From Arthrobacter sp. YD4 (GTDB lineage: Bacteria > Actinomycetota > Actinomycetes > Actinomycetales > Micrococcaceae): 64,000 nucleotides of DNA. This document shows, one piece after another, positions 35,811-44,642 of the stretch. The stretch spans positions 1-64,000 of the forward strand of contig NZ_JAUHHD010000004.1 in assembly GCF_030410515.1 (NCBI RefSeq), in the 5' to 3' direction. Each line of letters begins with the position of its first letter. The first letter of the stretch is position 1. The notes beneath the pieces are model-generated. The model searched no databases. It saw nothing but the letters and a program-made list of their open reading frames with translations, and was not told where the DNA came from. The position numbers and the translations under genes were made by a program.

Positions 35811-37564
35811 AGGCTGTCCGCCAGGATCAGCTGGGAGGCGGCGATGTCCCGGTACGCCGGGGAGCCGGCCAGCAGCGCGTCGTGGCTGCCCTGCGCGCTG
35901 ACCCGCCCCTCCTCCAGCACGAGAATGGTGTCCGCGTCCGCGATGCTGGCCACCCGTTCGGCCACCACCAGCACGGTGGCGTCCGCCAGCAGGGGTTGCA
36001 GGGCGCGGCGCAGCCGGTGGTCGGTGCCGTAGTCCAGGGCCGAGAAGCTGTCGTCGAAGAGGTAGACGTCGGCGTGGCGGAGCAGGGCCCGGGCGATGCA
36101 GAGCCGCTGCCGCTGGCCGCCGGAGAGGTTGCCGCCGCCCTGGCTGAGCGGGGCGTCGAGCCCGCCGTCGAGTTCGCGGACGAAGACGTCGGCCTGCGCA
36201 GCCTCCAGCGCCTCCCACAGTTCGGCGTCGGTGGCGTCGGGCCCGCCCACCCGGAGGTTCCGCGCCACGGTCCCGCCGAAAAGGTGGGAGTGCTGCGGCA
36301 CCAGCGAAATCCTGCCGCGCAGCTGGTCCAGGGGCAGCGTGGCGATGTCGGCCCCGCCCAGGAAGACGGTGCCGTGCGTCGGATCCAGGAAGCGTGGCAG
36401 GAGGTTCACCAGCGTGGTCTTCCCGCTGCCGGTGGCGCCGATGACCGCGGTCGTGGTGCCGGGGCGGGCCGTGAAGCTGATCCCGGAGAGCACGGGCTTC
36501 TCGGCCCCCGGATAGGCGAAGCCGACGTCGCGGAACTCGACCGTCCCGGCGGCGGCGCGGGGTTCGACCGTCCGGACTGCAGCGCCGACGACGGCGGTGC
36601 GGGGGTCGGCGATGGACGGCTCGGTGTCCAGCACCGCCCGGATCCGTTCGGCGCAGACGGCAGCCCGGGGCGCCGTAGTGAACACATACATGGCCATGAC
36701 GATCGCGATCATGATCTGCAGGATGTAGGCGATGAACGCGGCCAGGGTGCCCACCTTCATCTGCCCGGCGGCAATCCGGTGCCCGCCGAACCAGACGACC
36801 GCCACGGATGACAGGTTCACCACGATCATGATCAGGGGATTCATCCCGGCCACCAACAGCGCCGAATCCAGGTTGTTCCGGGTGAGGTCCCGGTTGACCG
36901 CGCCGAAGCGCCGCATCTCGTGCTCCTGTCGCACGAAGCTGCGGATCACGTTGGCACCGATGATTTGCTCCCGCAGCGTCCGGCCGGCGCGGTCGATGAG
37001 CTGCTGGCCCGCCCGGTAGAGCGGGATCAGCCGGCGGACGATCAGGAACATGATCGCTGCCAGGAGCGGGATGACGGCGACCACGATGCCGGAAAGCGCC
37101 ACGTCCTGGTGAACCGCCAGCACGATGCCGCCGACGAAGCTGGCGGGCGCCGCCACCAGCATTGTCAGGACCAGCAGGGTGAGGTTCTGGATCTGGACGA
37201 CGTCGTTGGTGGCCCGGGTGACCAGGCTGGACGCGCCGAAGCCGGCGATGTCCTGCGAGGAGAAGGTCTGCACGGTGGCGAAGAGGTCGCTGCGCAGGTC
37301 CCGGGCGACCCGCATGGCGACGACGGCGCCGAGGTAGCCTGCGGCGAGGGCCGTGACCACCTGCACCGCGGCGACGGCGGCCATGACGGCCCCCAGGCGC
37401 GGGATGGCCGGGGTGTCGCCGGCGACGATCCCCTGGTCGATGATCGCCGCATTCAGGGTGGGAAGGAGCAGGTTGGCGGTGGTCTGGAGCAGCTGAAGCC
37501 CGATGATGGCCGCGACCGCGCCCCGATGCGCGGCCAGCGCCCGTCTGATCAGGGCAAACAGCAT
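35807..37564 (-). CDS. ABC exporter half-transporter, degenerate-site partner
   Basis: 585 residues, membrane domain then ATPase. Walker A GATGSGKTT and signature LSGGQRQRL are canonical, but the residue after the Walker B Asp is Asp not Glu (VYLFDDSFSALD), and the switch His is replaced (VVAERVASI instead of IAHRLSTI). That is the degenerate half of a heterodimer; its LSGGQ completes the good site with the partner's Walker motifs. ATG 37564 follows GGAGG by four bases. Confidence 0.92.
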   Translation of the reverse strand: MLFALIRRALAAHRGAVAAIIGLQLLQTTANLLLPTLNAAIIDQGIVAGDTPAIPRLGAVMAAVAAVQVVTALAAGYLGAVVAMRVARDLRSDLFATVQTFSSQDIAGFGASSLVTRATNDVVQIQNLTLLVLTMLVAAPASFVGGIVLAVHQDVALSGIVVAVIPLLAAIMFLIVRRLIPLYRAGQQLIDRAGRTLREQIIGANVIRSFVRQEHEMRRFGAVNRDLTRNNLDSALLVAGMNPLIMIVVNLSSVAVVWFGGHRIAAGQMKVGTLAAFIAYILQIMIAIVMAMYVFTTAPRAAVCAERIRAVLDTEPSIADPRTAVVGAAVRTVEPRAAAGTVEFRDVGFAYPGAEKPVLSGISFTARPGTTTAVIGATGSGKTTLVNLLPRFLDPTHGTVFLGGADIATLPLDQLRGRISLVPQHSHLFGGTVARNLRVGGPDATDAELWEALEAAQADVFVRELDGGLDAPLSQGGGNLSGGQRQRLCIARALLRHADVYLFDDSFSALDYGTDHRLRRALQPLLADATVLVVAERVASIADADTILVLEEGRVSAQGSHDALLAGSPAYRDIAASQLILADSL

Positions 37565-37704
37565 AGAACCTCCAACGTCGGGTCACGCAGCGTGATGGCG
37601 GACGTCGTAGCCGTCGCCCGCCGGGCCGGTACCGTCCCCCGGCCTGGCGGCGGAAAGGTACCCGGAAGCGGAGAGTCGCGCGGCCGCCCCCAGACCGCTT
37701 TGTC

Positions 37705-37710
37705 ATTGTA
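37705..37710 (-). promoter_or_regulatory. -10 hexamer of the ABC exporter operon
   Basis: TACAAT on the minus strand, about 140 bp upstream of the first ABC start. No good -35 is seen at 17 bp. The tandem TGTCACA motifs lie 22-45 bp upstream of it. Confidence 0.4.
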
Positions 37711-37731
37711 TGCCTACGACTCAGCGGAAGT

Positions 37732-37750
37732 TGTCACACGGCGTGTCACA
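37732..37750. promoter_or_regulatory. Tandem TGTCACA motif, candidate GntR operator
   Basis: TGTCACA-N5-TGTCACA, with an inner ACAC-GGC-GTGT inverted repeat. It lies between the methyltransferase stop and the -10 of the ABC-GntR operon, a likely place for autoregulation by the encoded GntR protein. Confidence 0.4.
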
Positions 37751-37754
37751 TCAG

Positions 37755-38543
37755 TCAATCGAGGAGGGAACCGCCGCGCTTGCGGGCGACGGCGAAGACC
37801 CTGCGGAACTCGAAGACCGTCCCGTGCGGCCCCCGCGGGTAGGCCTCCCGGAGCATCGCACCGTACTGCGCCTCGAAGCGTTCGGCGTCCGTGCCGTCGA
37901 GTGCGTCGAGGACCGGCCGCAGTCCGGTGCCGCGAACCCACTCCAGGACGGCGTCCGGACCCTGAAGCACCTGCAGGTAGGTGGTCTCCCAGACGTCCGC
38001 GTCGCAGCCGGCATCGAGCATCAGCTTCAGGTAGTCGGCGGGCTGGCCCACGACGTCGTCGTGCCGGAGGACTCCGGCGAGCGGCACGGCCCACTCCCCC
38101 GTCCCGGCCAGGGAGCGCATCAGCGCGTGCGAGGGGGCATCGAAGTTGCCCGGGACCTGGAGGGCGAACCACGCGCCGGGGCGGAGCGCGGCCAGCCAGC
38201 CCTCCAGCAGCCCGCGGTGGCCCGGGACCCATTGCAGGGCCGCGTTGGTGACCACGACGTCGGTTTCCGGACCGGGCTGCCAGCCGGCGATGTCGGCCCG
38301 TTCGAAGCTGAGGCCGCCGCCGGCCAGCGCCGCCGCACGTTCCAGCATCTCCGGTGAGGAGTCGATACCCACCACGTCGGCACCGGGCCAGCGGGCGGCG
38401 AGGGCAGCCGTCAGGTTGCCCGGTCCGCAGCCGAGGTCCACCACCTGCCGCGGCGCTTCGGCCCGGATCCGCCCGGTCAGGTCGAAGAAGGGCCGGTCCC
38501 GGTGGTCGCCGAACTGTGCATACTTGGCCGCATCCCACTTCAT
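37755..38543 (-). CDS. Trans-aconitate 2-methyltransferase-like SAM methyltransferase
   Basis: 262 residues, class I Rossmann methyltransferase. SAM motif I is VVDLGCGPGNLTAAL near residues 34-48, with IDSSPEMLERA as the acidic ribose-binding segment and NAALQWVPGH as the Tam-family motif. Tam methylates trans-aconitate, an inhibitor formed from the citric-acid-cycle intermediate. The N-terminus MKWDAAKYAQFGDHRDRPFF also matches Tam. No related gene is adjacent, so the substrate remains inferred. Confidence 0.82.
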   Translation of the reverse strand: MKWDAAKYAQFGDHRDRPFFDLTGRIRAEAPRQVVDLGCGPGNLTAALAARWPGADVVGIDSSPEMLERAAALAGGGLSFERADIAGWQPGPETDVVVTNAALQWVPGHRGLLEGWLAALRPGAWFALQVPGNFDAPSHALMRSLAGTGEWAVPLAGVLRHDDVVGQPADYLKLMLDAGCDADVWETTYLQVLQGPDAVLEWVRGTGLRPVLDALDGTDAERFEAQYGAMLREAYPRGPHGTVFEFRRVFAVARKRGGSLLD

Positions 38544-38613
38544 GAGTTCCCCCGCCTCGCAATGCTCTTTAACCGCAGTGTTCTTTCACCCGCAGCGTTC
38601 TTCCAGGGGAAGC

Positions 38614-39294
38614 CTAAGCCCGGGCGGGGGCCGCCGGGGCGTCACGGTCCGTGGTCCGCGCGGCGCCCGCCGCGAGGTCCGCGATCCAGGAGCCCAGCTC
38701 CGCCAGGGTGCGGGCCGAGATGGCGTGGCCGCCCGGGTCGCGCCGGGAGCGGGTGGCCGCGGATGATTCGCCCCGCAGGTACCGCCAGGTGCGGTCGAGC
38801 AGTTCGGCGGGGATCACCCGGTCCTGCTCGCCCTGGGCCACGAAGACGGGCGTCCCGTCGAGCAGGCCAGGGGTCACGGGGACTCCGGCGTCGAAGGGCA
38901 GCGTCCCGTAGAGGATGGCCGCGCCGGCGTAGCGGCCCGGGTCGGAGAGCAGCAGCCCGCCGGCGAAGGCGGCGCCGCCGCTGAAGCCCACCAGCACCAC
39001 GGGGCGGCCGGCCGGGGCGGCCCCGTCCAACCATGTCCGGAACCAGGCCATGGTCCCGGCCAGGGATTCGGCCACGGGCCGTCCGATGCCGCGGTTGGCA
39101 AACCAGGCATAGCCGCCGCCCTCGACGATGGGGGCCCGCACGGCGGCATAGGCGGCGCCCTCGGGCAGCGCGCCGGCCAGGCCCAGGATGTCGCGTTCGT
39201 TCGATCCCCGGCCGTGCAGCAGGACCACGAGTGGTGCCTCCGGGTCTTCGGACCCTGCGGTCGCCACCACCGGCGCCGGATAGGTGTCCGTCAT
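38614..39294 (-). CDS. Alpha/beta hydrolase, phospholipase/carboxylesterase type
   Basis: 226 residues. The oxyanion segment is VVLLHGRGSNERD, the nucleophile elbow GFSGGAAFA, the acid GEQDRVIP and the catalytic His in PGGHAIS, in the right order for the YpfH/carboxylesterase 2 family. Its ATG directly abuts the stop of the F420-reductase-like gene (TAAATG), indicating co-translation. Natural ester substrate unknown. Confidence 0.85.
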   Translation of the reverse strand: MTDTYPAPVVATAGSEDPEAPLVVLLHGRGSNERDILGLAGALPEGAAYAAVRAPIVEGGGYAWFANRGIGRPVAESLAGTMAWFRTWLDGAAPAGRPVVLVGFSGGAAFAGGLLLSDPGRYAGAAILYGTLPFDAGVPVTPGLLDGTPVFVAQGEQDRVIPAELLDRTWRYLRGESSAATRSRRDPGGHAISARTLAELGSWIADLAAGAARTTDRDAPAAPARA

Positions 39295-39978
39295 TTACTT
39301 CGTCACCTTCAGGCCGGTGTCCCAGGTGAAGTCGGGGAACGCGGGGCTGGCCTGCATGGTCATGAGGACGAACTGGAAGCCTTCGAGTTCGCGTGCGCGC
39401 TTGAGCGGTCCGACGGCGAGGGGCCGCATGCCGGCGTCGCCGACGAAGCGGGCGACGGCGGCGGTGGCCGCCTCGTCGTCGCCGGCGATGAAGACGTCCA
39501 GCGGCTGCCCGGCGGACTGGCCGGTCATGAGGGTTCCGGCGAAGGTGGTGTTGAAGGCCTTGACGACGGGCGCACCGGCGGGGGCCAGGGCGGTAATTTC
39601 CTCGGCCGCGGAGCTGCCCGGGGCGACCACGAGGGAGTCGAAGGTCTCGAAGTTGACGGGGTTCGTGATGTCAACGATGACCTTGCCGGCCAGGGCGGCG
39701 CCATAGCTCTCCACCACGTCCCTGGCGGCGTCGAACGGAACCGCGAGGACGAGGAGGCCGCCGGCGGGGGTGCTCCCGATGCTGCCGTGGCCGACGCCTG
39801 CGCCGAGTTCACCAGCCAGCGTCCGGGCCTTGTCCGCGTCCCGGCCAAGGATTTCGACGGTGCGGCCGGCGGCGAGGGCGCGGGTAGCAATGCCACGGGC
39901 CATGGAGCCGTTGCCGATGATGGTGATGTCAGTCATGGGGTTCTTCTTTCCAAAGAGGCGTGCCAGGAGGTTTTTCAT
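39295..39978 (-). CDS. NADP(H)-dependent F420 reductase-like oxidoreductase
   Basis: 227 residues. The dinucleotide fold ITIIGNGSMARGIATRAL, LAVPFDAARDVVES, IVDITNPVNFETFDS and PVVKAFNTTFAGTLM match the F420-dependent NADP oxidoreductase (NpdG) family, many bacterial members of which have no proven F420 use. Two starts are possible: ATG 39978, giving a basic N-terminus MKNLLARLFGKKNP, or ATG 39936 just before ITIIG with AAAGAAG upstream. A palindromic AGTTG operator-like site lies upstream. Confidence 0.85.
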   Translation of the reverse strand: MKNLLARLFGKKNPMTDITIIGNGSMARGIATRALAAGRTVEILGRDADKARTLAGELGAGVGHGSIGSTPAGGLLVLAVPFDAARDVVESYGAALAGKVIVDITNPVNFETFDSLVVAPGSSAAEEITALAPAGAPVVKAFNTTFAGTLMTGQSAGQPLDVFIAGDDEAATAAVARFVGDAGMRPLAVGPLKRARELEGFQFVLMTMQASPAFPDFTWDTGLKVTK

Positions 39979-40003
39979 GGGGTTCTGTTCTGCCGGGATC
40001 GAA

Positions 40004-40046
40004 TTGATAAGTTGAAGCTACAACTAAAACTACGCCGCTGCAGTTG
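40004..40046. promoter_or_regulatory. AGTTG-N6-CAACT operator-like palindrome
   Basis: AGTTG (40010-40014), six bases, CAACT (40021-40025), with a further CAGTTG at 40041-40046. The rc of TTGATA (40004-40009) reads TATCAA, a possible -10 for the reductase, so a bound protein would block that promoter. It resembles MarR-type sites; no MarR gene is in the neighbourhood. Confidence 0.45.
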
Positions 40047-40100
40047 AATGTTCAAGTGTTTGCCGCGCCGGTGCGGAATCCTGCCCGACGGCCGCGGCAC

Positions 40101-40106
40101 TAAGCT
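40101..40106 (+). promoter_or_regulatory. -10 hexamer close to helicase start
   Basis: TAAGCT is followed by eight bases and ATG 40115. The GGAAGG between them is only two bases from the ATG, too close to serve as a Shine-Dalgarno, so a leaderless or near-leaderless transcript is likely. Confidence 0.4.
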
Positions 40107-40114
40107 GGAAGGCA

Positions 40115-42661
40115 ATGAAACTCGTAGATCAGCTCCCCGCCCCGGCCGCCCGCGTTTCAGGCGGCGCGGGTGTGGACCCGGACGAGCTGTACACCCGCTT
40201 CGTCGAGTGGACGGAGAGCCGCGGAATCGCCCTCTACCCGGCCCAGGACGAGGCCGTCATGGAACTGGCCTCCGGGGCCAACGTCATCCTCGCCACCCCC
40301 ACCGGTTCGGGTAAATCGCTGGTAGCGATTGCCGCCCATTACCAGGCGATGGCCCGCGGACAGCGCAGCTACTACACCGCCCCGATCAAGGCCCTGGTCT
40401 CCGAGAAGTTCTTCGCGCTCTGCGACATCTTCGGCGCCGAGAACGTCGGCATGATCACCGGCGACTCCGGCGTCAACCAGGACGCCCCGATCATCTGCTG
40501 CACGGCCGAGATCCTGGCCAACATCGCCCTCCGGGAGGGCTCCGCCGCCGAACTCGGCTCCGTGATCATGGACGAGTTCCACTTCTATTCGGACCCCCAG
40601 CGCGGCTGGGCGTGGCAGGTGCCGCTGCTGGAACTGCCGCAGGCCCAGTTCCTGCTGATGTCCGCGACCCTCGGCGACGTCAGCCGCTTCGAAACCGGCA
40701 TCACCGACCTGACCGGCCGCCCCACCACCACGGTCAGCTCCGCGGAGCGGCCCATCCCGCTGCACTTCTACTACCAGCAGACGCCGGTGCACGAAACCCT
40801 GGAGGAGTTGCTCTCCACGAAACAGGTCCCGGTGTACGTGGTGCACTTCAGCCAGCTGGAGGCGATCGACCGGGCCCAGACGCTGATGAGCATCAACGTC
40901 TGCACCCGGGAGGAAAAGGACCGGATCGCCGAACTCATCGCCGGCTTCCGGTTCGCGCCCGGGTTCGGCAAGACCCTGAACCGGCTGGTCCGGCACGGCA
41001 TCGGCGTCCACCACGCGGGCATGCTGCCCAAGTACCGCCGCCTGGTGGAGCAGCTCGCGCAGGCGGGGCTGCTGAAGGTCATCTGCGGCACGGACACCCT
41101 GGGCGTGGGCATCAACGTTCCCATCCGCACCGTGCTGCTCACCGCCTTGAGCAAGTACGACGGCGTCCGCACCCGTCTGCTGAACTCGCGCGAATTCCAT
41201 CAGATCGCCGGACGCGCGGGCCGCGCAGGCTACGACACCGCCGGCACCGTGGTGGTCCAGGCGCCCGAGCACGTGATCGAGAACGTCAAGGCGATGGCCA
41301 AGGCCACCGCCAAGTTCGGCGACGACCAGAAGAAGCTCCGCCAGGTGGTCAAGAAGAAGCCGCCCGAGGGCTTCGTGTCCTGGGGTGAGCCGACCTTCCA
41401 GCGGCTGGTCGAGTCCGTGCCGGATCCCCTGGTCTCCAGCTTCACCGTCACGCACGCGATGCTGATGAACCTGATGGAACGCCCCGGCGATCCCTTCCAG
41501 GCCGCCCGCCGGCTGCTGACCGAGAACCACGAAACGAGGCCCGCGCAGCTGAAGCTGATGAAGCGCGCTCTCGGCATCTACCGCGAGCTCCTGGCGGCGG
41601 GCGTCGTCGAGCGGATCCCGGCCGCCGAGCAGGGCCCGGACGGCCGGTCGGTCCGGCTGACCGTGCACCTGCAGGCCAACTTCGCACTGAACCAGCCGCT
41701 CTCCCCCTTCGCCCTGGCGGCGTTGGACCTGCTGGACCCGGAGTCGCCGTCGTACGCCCTGGACGTTGTCTCGGTGATCGAATCGACGCTGGAGAAGCCG
41801 CGGCAGATCCTCTCCGCGCAGCAGAAGAAGGCCCGCGGCGAGGCCGTCGCCGCGATGAAGGCGGACGGGATCGACTATGACCAGCGGATGGCCATGCTGG
41901 AGGAAGTCACCTACCCGCAGCCGCTGGCCGAAATCCTCGGCGAGGCGTTCGACGTCTACCGCAAGGCCGCGCCCTGGATCGGCGACTTCGAACTCGCACC
42001 CAAGTCCGTCATCCGCGACATGTACGAACGGGCCATGAACTTCGGCGAGTTCGTCCAGTTCTACGGCCTGGCCCGCTCCGAGGGGATCGTGCTCCGCTAC
42101 CTGGCGGACGGCTTCAAGGCGCTCCGACAGACCGTGCCGCAGGACGCCCTGCGCGAGGACCTCGAGGACCTGATCGCCTGGCTCGGCGAGCTGGTCCGGC
42201 AGGTCGACTCCAGCCTGCTGGACGAATGGGAGGAACTCACCTCCGGCGCCGCGCCCACCCCGCACGACGCTCCCCCTCCCCCGCCGCCGTCGCTGACATC
42301 CAACGTCCGGGCCTTCCGGGTGATGGTGCGGAATGAGATGTTCCGCCGCGTTGAGCTCTTCGCGGACGAGGCCGCCACCGAACTCGGGGAGCTCGACGGC
42401 GCCGCCGGCTGGGACGCCGAGCGCTGGGAGGACGCCCTGGACGACTACTTCGACGAACACAACGACATCGGCACCGGGCCGGACGCGCGCGGACCCGGGC
42501 TGCTGATCATCACCGAGGAGCCGGGCCGCTGGAAGGTCCGGCAGATCTTCGACGATCCGGAGGGCAACCACGACTGGGGCATCTCCGCCGAGGTGGACCT
42601 CGCCGCCTCCGACGAGGCCGGCAGCGCGGTGGTGCGCGTGACCGACGTTAACCGTCTGTAG
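40115..42661 (+). CDS. Ski2-like superfamily 2 helicase (DUF3516 type)
   Basis: 848 residues. Helicase motifs: Q-like YPAQDEAV, I ATPTGSGKS near residues 65-73, II DEFH, III LMSATLGD, IV-V around CGTDTLGVGINVP, and VI QIAGRAGRAGYD. A long C-terminal region specific to actinobacteria (DUF3516) follows and ends in an NTF2-like segment. It probably unwinds or remodels RNA; its job is not established. An isolated Pro-rich stretch (about residue 720) links the last domain. Confidence 0.9.
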   Translation: MKLVDQLPAPAARVSGGAGVDPDELYTRFVEWTESRGIALYPAQDEAVMELASGANVILATPTGSGKSLVAIAAHYQAMARGQRSYYTAPIKALVSEKFFALCDIFGAENVGMITGDSGVNQDAPIICCTAEILANIALREGSAAELGSVIMDEFHFYSDPQRGWAWQVPLLELPQAQFLLMSATLGDVSRFETGITDLTGRPTTTVSSAERPIPLHFYYQQTPVHETLEELLSTKQVPVYVVHFSQLEAIDRAQTLMSINVCTREEKDRIAELIAGFRFAPGFGKTLNRLVRHGIGVHHAGMLPKYRRLVEQLAQAGLLKVICGTDTLGVGINVPIRTVLLTALSKYDGVRTRLLNSREFHQIAGRAGRAGYDTAGTVVVQAPEHVIENVKAMAKATAKFGDDQKKLRQVVKKKPPEGFVSWGEPTFQRLVESVPDPLVSSFTVTHAMLMNLMERPGDPFQAARRLLTENHETRPAQLKLMKRALGIYRELLAAGVVERIPAAEQGPDGRSVRLTVHLQANFALNQPLSPFALAALDLLDPESPSYALDVVSVIESTLEKPRQILSAQQKKARGEAVAAMKADGIDYDQRMAMLEEVTYPQPLAEILGEAFDVYRKAAPWIGDFELAPKSVIRDMYERAMNFGEFVQFYGLARSEGIVLRYLADGFKALRQTVPQDALREDLEDLIAWLGELVRQVDSSLLDEWEELTSGAAPTPHDAPPPPPPSLTSNVRAFRVMVRNEMFRRVELFADEAATELGELDGAAGWDAERWEDALDDYFDEHNDIGTGPDARGPGLLIITEEPGRWKVRQIFDDPEGNHDWGISAEVDLAASDEAGSAVVRVTDVNRL

Positions 42662-42668
42662 CCGCTAG

Positions 42669-42674
42669 TAAACT
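42669..42674 (+). promoter_or_regulatory. -10 hexamer of leaderless GNAT gene
   Basis: TAAACT, seven bases, then ATG 42682. It starts 8 bp after the helicase stop codon, and no Shine-Dalgarno is present. Confidence 0.5.
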
Positions 42675-42681
42675 GCAGTCC

Positions 42682-43179
42682 ATGAGTGTAATCCGGCCCG
42701 CGGCCGCCTCCGACGTCCCCGCCATCCTGCAGATGATCCACGACCTGGCCATCTACGAAAAGGAGCCGGACGCGGTCCGGAACACCCCTGACATGCTCAC
42801 CGAAGTGCTGTTCGGGGAGAACCCACGGGTCTTCGCCAGCATGGCCGAGAACGAGGCGGGCGAGGTTCAGGGATTCGCTCTGTGGTTCCTGAACTACTCC
42901 ACCTGGGAGGGCGTCCACGGGATCTACCTCGAGGACCTGTACGTCAAGCCGGAAGCCCGCGGTGCCGGGCACGGCAAGGCCCTGCTGCAGCACCTGGCCG
43001 CCACCGCCGTCGAACGCGGCTACGCCCGGGTGGAGTGGAGCGTCCTGGACTGGAACGAACCCTCCATCGCGTTCTACCGGAACCTCGGCGCGGCGCCGAT
43101 GGACGAATGGTCCACCTTCCGGCTCACCGGCGACGCCCTGGCGGCGTTCGGTTCCCGCGCGGAGGCGGCCCGTGGCTGA
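42682..43179 (+). CDS. GNAT N-acetyltransferase, spermidine/diamine acetyltransferase-like
   Basis: 165 residues. The order of motifs matches SSAT-type enzymes: IRPAAASDVPAILQMI, YEKEPDAV, GIYLEDLYVKPEARGAGHGKALL (acetyl-CoA binding motif A) and VLDWNEPSIAFYRNLGA. It likely acetylates polyamines or related amines. A -10 hexamer seven bases before the ATG points to a leaderless transcript. The following peptidase gene overlaps its end by eight bases. Confidence 0.88.
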   Translation: MSVIRPAAASDVPAILQMIHDLAIYEKEPDAVRNTPDMLTEVLFGENPRVFASMAENEAGEVQGFALWFLNYSTWEGVHGIYLEDLYVKPEARGAGHGKALLQHLAATAVERGYARVEWSVLDWNEPSIAFYRNLGAAPMDEWSTFRLTGDALAAFGSRAEAARG

Positions 43180-44542
43180 CACTGTGGCCCCGGCACCCGC
43201 CGCGCACGCCCCGCTGCCCGTCCTCGAGTCCGGCTCCGTCCCGCACGTAGTCAAGGGCCGGCACAGCTACCGGGGGATGCGCACCACCGAACACTACTTC
43301 GAGGTCCCCCTGGACCATGCGGATCCCGCGGGCGAGACCATCACGGTCTTCGCCCGCGAGTACGTCTCCGTCGACCACACCGAGGAGCAGGCGCAGGAGC
43401 TGCCCTGGCTGCTCTTCCTGCAGGGCGGCCCCGGCGGCCGCGGCAACCGGTTCCCGTCCCTGGGCGGCTGGGGCAAGGCCGCGGCCAAGGACTTCCGGAT
43501 TCTCATGCTGGACCAGCGCGGCACCGGCCTGTCCTCCCCCGCGGACCGGCACACCCTGCCGCTCCGCGGCAGCGACCGGGACCAGGCCGACTACCTCACC
43601 CACTTCCGCGCCGACTCGATCGTGGCCGACGCCGAGGCCATCCGCCGGACCCTCGGCGCGGCGCCGTGGACCATTTACGGGCAGAGCTACGGCGGCTTCT
43701 GCGCCCTGACCTACCTGTCCTTCGCCCCGGAGGGTCTGCGCGAGGTGCTGATCACCGGGGGCCTCGCTCCCCTCACCGGCCCCGCGGACCGGGTCTACCA
43801 GGCCACGTTCCGCCGGGTCGCCGCCCGCAACGCCGAATACTTCGGCTGGTACCCGGAGGACCGGGAGACCGTGAACCGGATCGCCCGGCACCTCCGAGAG
43901 ACGCCGGAAGTGCTGCCGGACGGCAGCCCGTTGACGGTGGAGCGGTTCCAGATGGTGGGTTCCTTCCTGGGCGGCAACACCCGCGTGGACGGCCTCCACC
44001 ACCTGCTGGAGGACGCCTTCACCGCCACTCCCGACGGCGACCGGCTCTCCGACACCTTCCTGGAGCAGGTCCGCGGCCTGGTCACCCGTGCCGCCAACCC
44101 GCTCTACGCGCTGATGCACGAATCCATCTACGGCCAGGGCGAGGCGACGGACTGGGCGGCGCTGCGGGTGCTGCAGGACCACCCGGAGTTCCGCCCGGAC
44201 GTGCCGGCCCCGCTGCTCACCGGCGAGATGGTCTACCCCTGGTACTTCGAGCAGGACCCGGCGCTGGAGCCGCTGCGCGCCGTCGCCGCCCTGCTGGCAG
44301 AGAAGGACGACTGGGCGCCGCTGTACGATCTGGACCGACTGGCCGCCACCACGGTGCCGGTCGCGGCCGCCGTCTATACCGACGACATCTACGTGGACCG
44401 CGACCTGTCGCTGGAAACCGCCCGCGCGGTGCGCGGGCTGCAGGTCTGGGAGACGGACGAGTTCCACCACGACGGCATTGCCGACGACGGCGAGGCGATC
44501 TTCGGCCGCCTGCTGGGGATGGCACGGGCCCACACGGCCTGA
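43172..44542 (+). CDS. Prolyl aminopeptidase-like alpha/beta hydrolase (S33)
   Basis: 456 residues. It has the oxyanion HGGPG-like LFLQGGPGGRGNR, the acid-block MLDQRGTGLS, the nucleophile GQSYGGFCALTYL and a late His in DEFHHDGI, the layout of proline iminopeptidases that remove N-terminal residues from peptides. GTG 43172 has GGAGG six bases upstream and overlaps the acetyltransferase stop. No signal peptide, so it acts in the cytoplasm. Confidence 0.88.
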   Translation: MADTVAPAPAAHAPLPVLESGSVPHVVKGRHSYRGMRTTEHYFEVPLDHADPAGETITVFAREYVSVDHTEEQAQELPWLLFLQGGPGGRGNRFPSLGGWGKAAAKDFRILMLDQRGTGLSSPADRHTLPLRGSDRDQADYLTHFRADSIVADAEAIRRTLGAAPWTIYGQSYGGFCALTYLSFAPEGLREVLITGGLAPLTGPADRVYQATFRRVAARNAEYFGWYPEDRETVNRIARHLRETPEVLPDGSPLTVERFQMVGSFLGGNTRVDGLHHLLEDAFTATPDGDRLSDTFLEQVRGLVTRAANPLYALMHESIYGQGEATDWAALRVLQDHPEFRPDVPAPLLTGEMVYPWYFEQDPALEPLRAVAALLAEKDDWAPLYDLDRLAATTVPVAAAVYTDDIYVDRDLSLETARAVRGLQVWETDEFHHDGIADDGEAIFGRLLGMARAHTA

Positions 44543-44565
44543 CACCGCCCGGCACAGCCTGGGCA

Positions 44566-44607
44566 CAACAATGCCCGGGGAAGCGCTGGCTTCCCCGGGC
44601 ATTGTTG
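44566..44607. terminator. Perfect 18-bp-stem bidirectional terminator
   Basis: Arms 44566-44583 and 44590-44607 are exact complements (CAACAATGCCCGGGGAAG) with a six-base loop. It separates the peptidase gene from the convergent terC. The A/T-rich outer ends of the arm supply the U-run in both directions. Confidence 0.8.
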
Positions 44608-44642
44608 CCAGCGCGACCGGCGCTAGCCGGTACTGGCCGGCG

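Noticed and set aside
33951..37706. A single 1251-codon ABC protein
   Set aside because: The first 630 codons are an out-of-frame reading of the first ABC gene; the second gene starts at GTG 35810 with a GTGA overlap.
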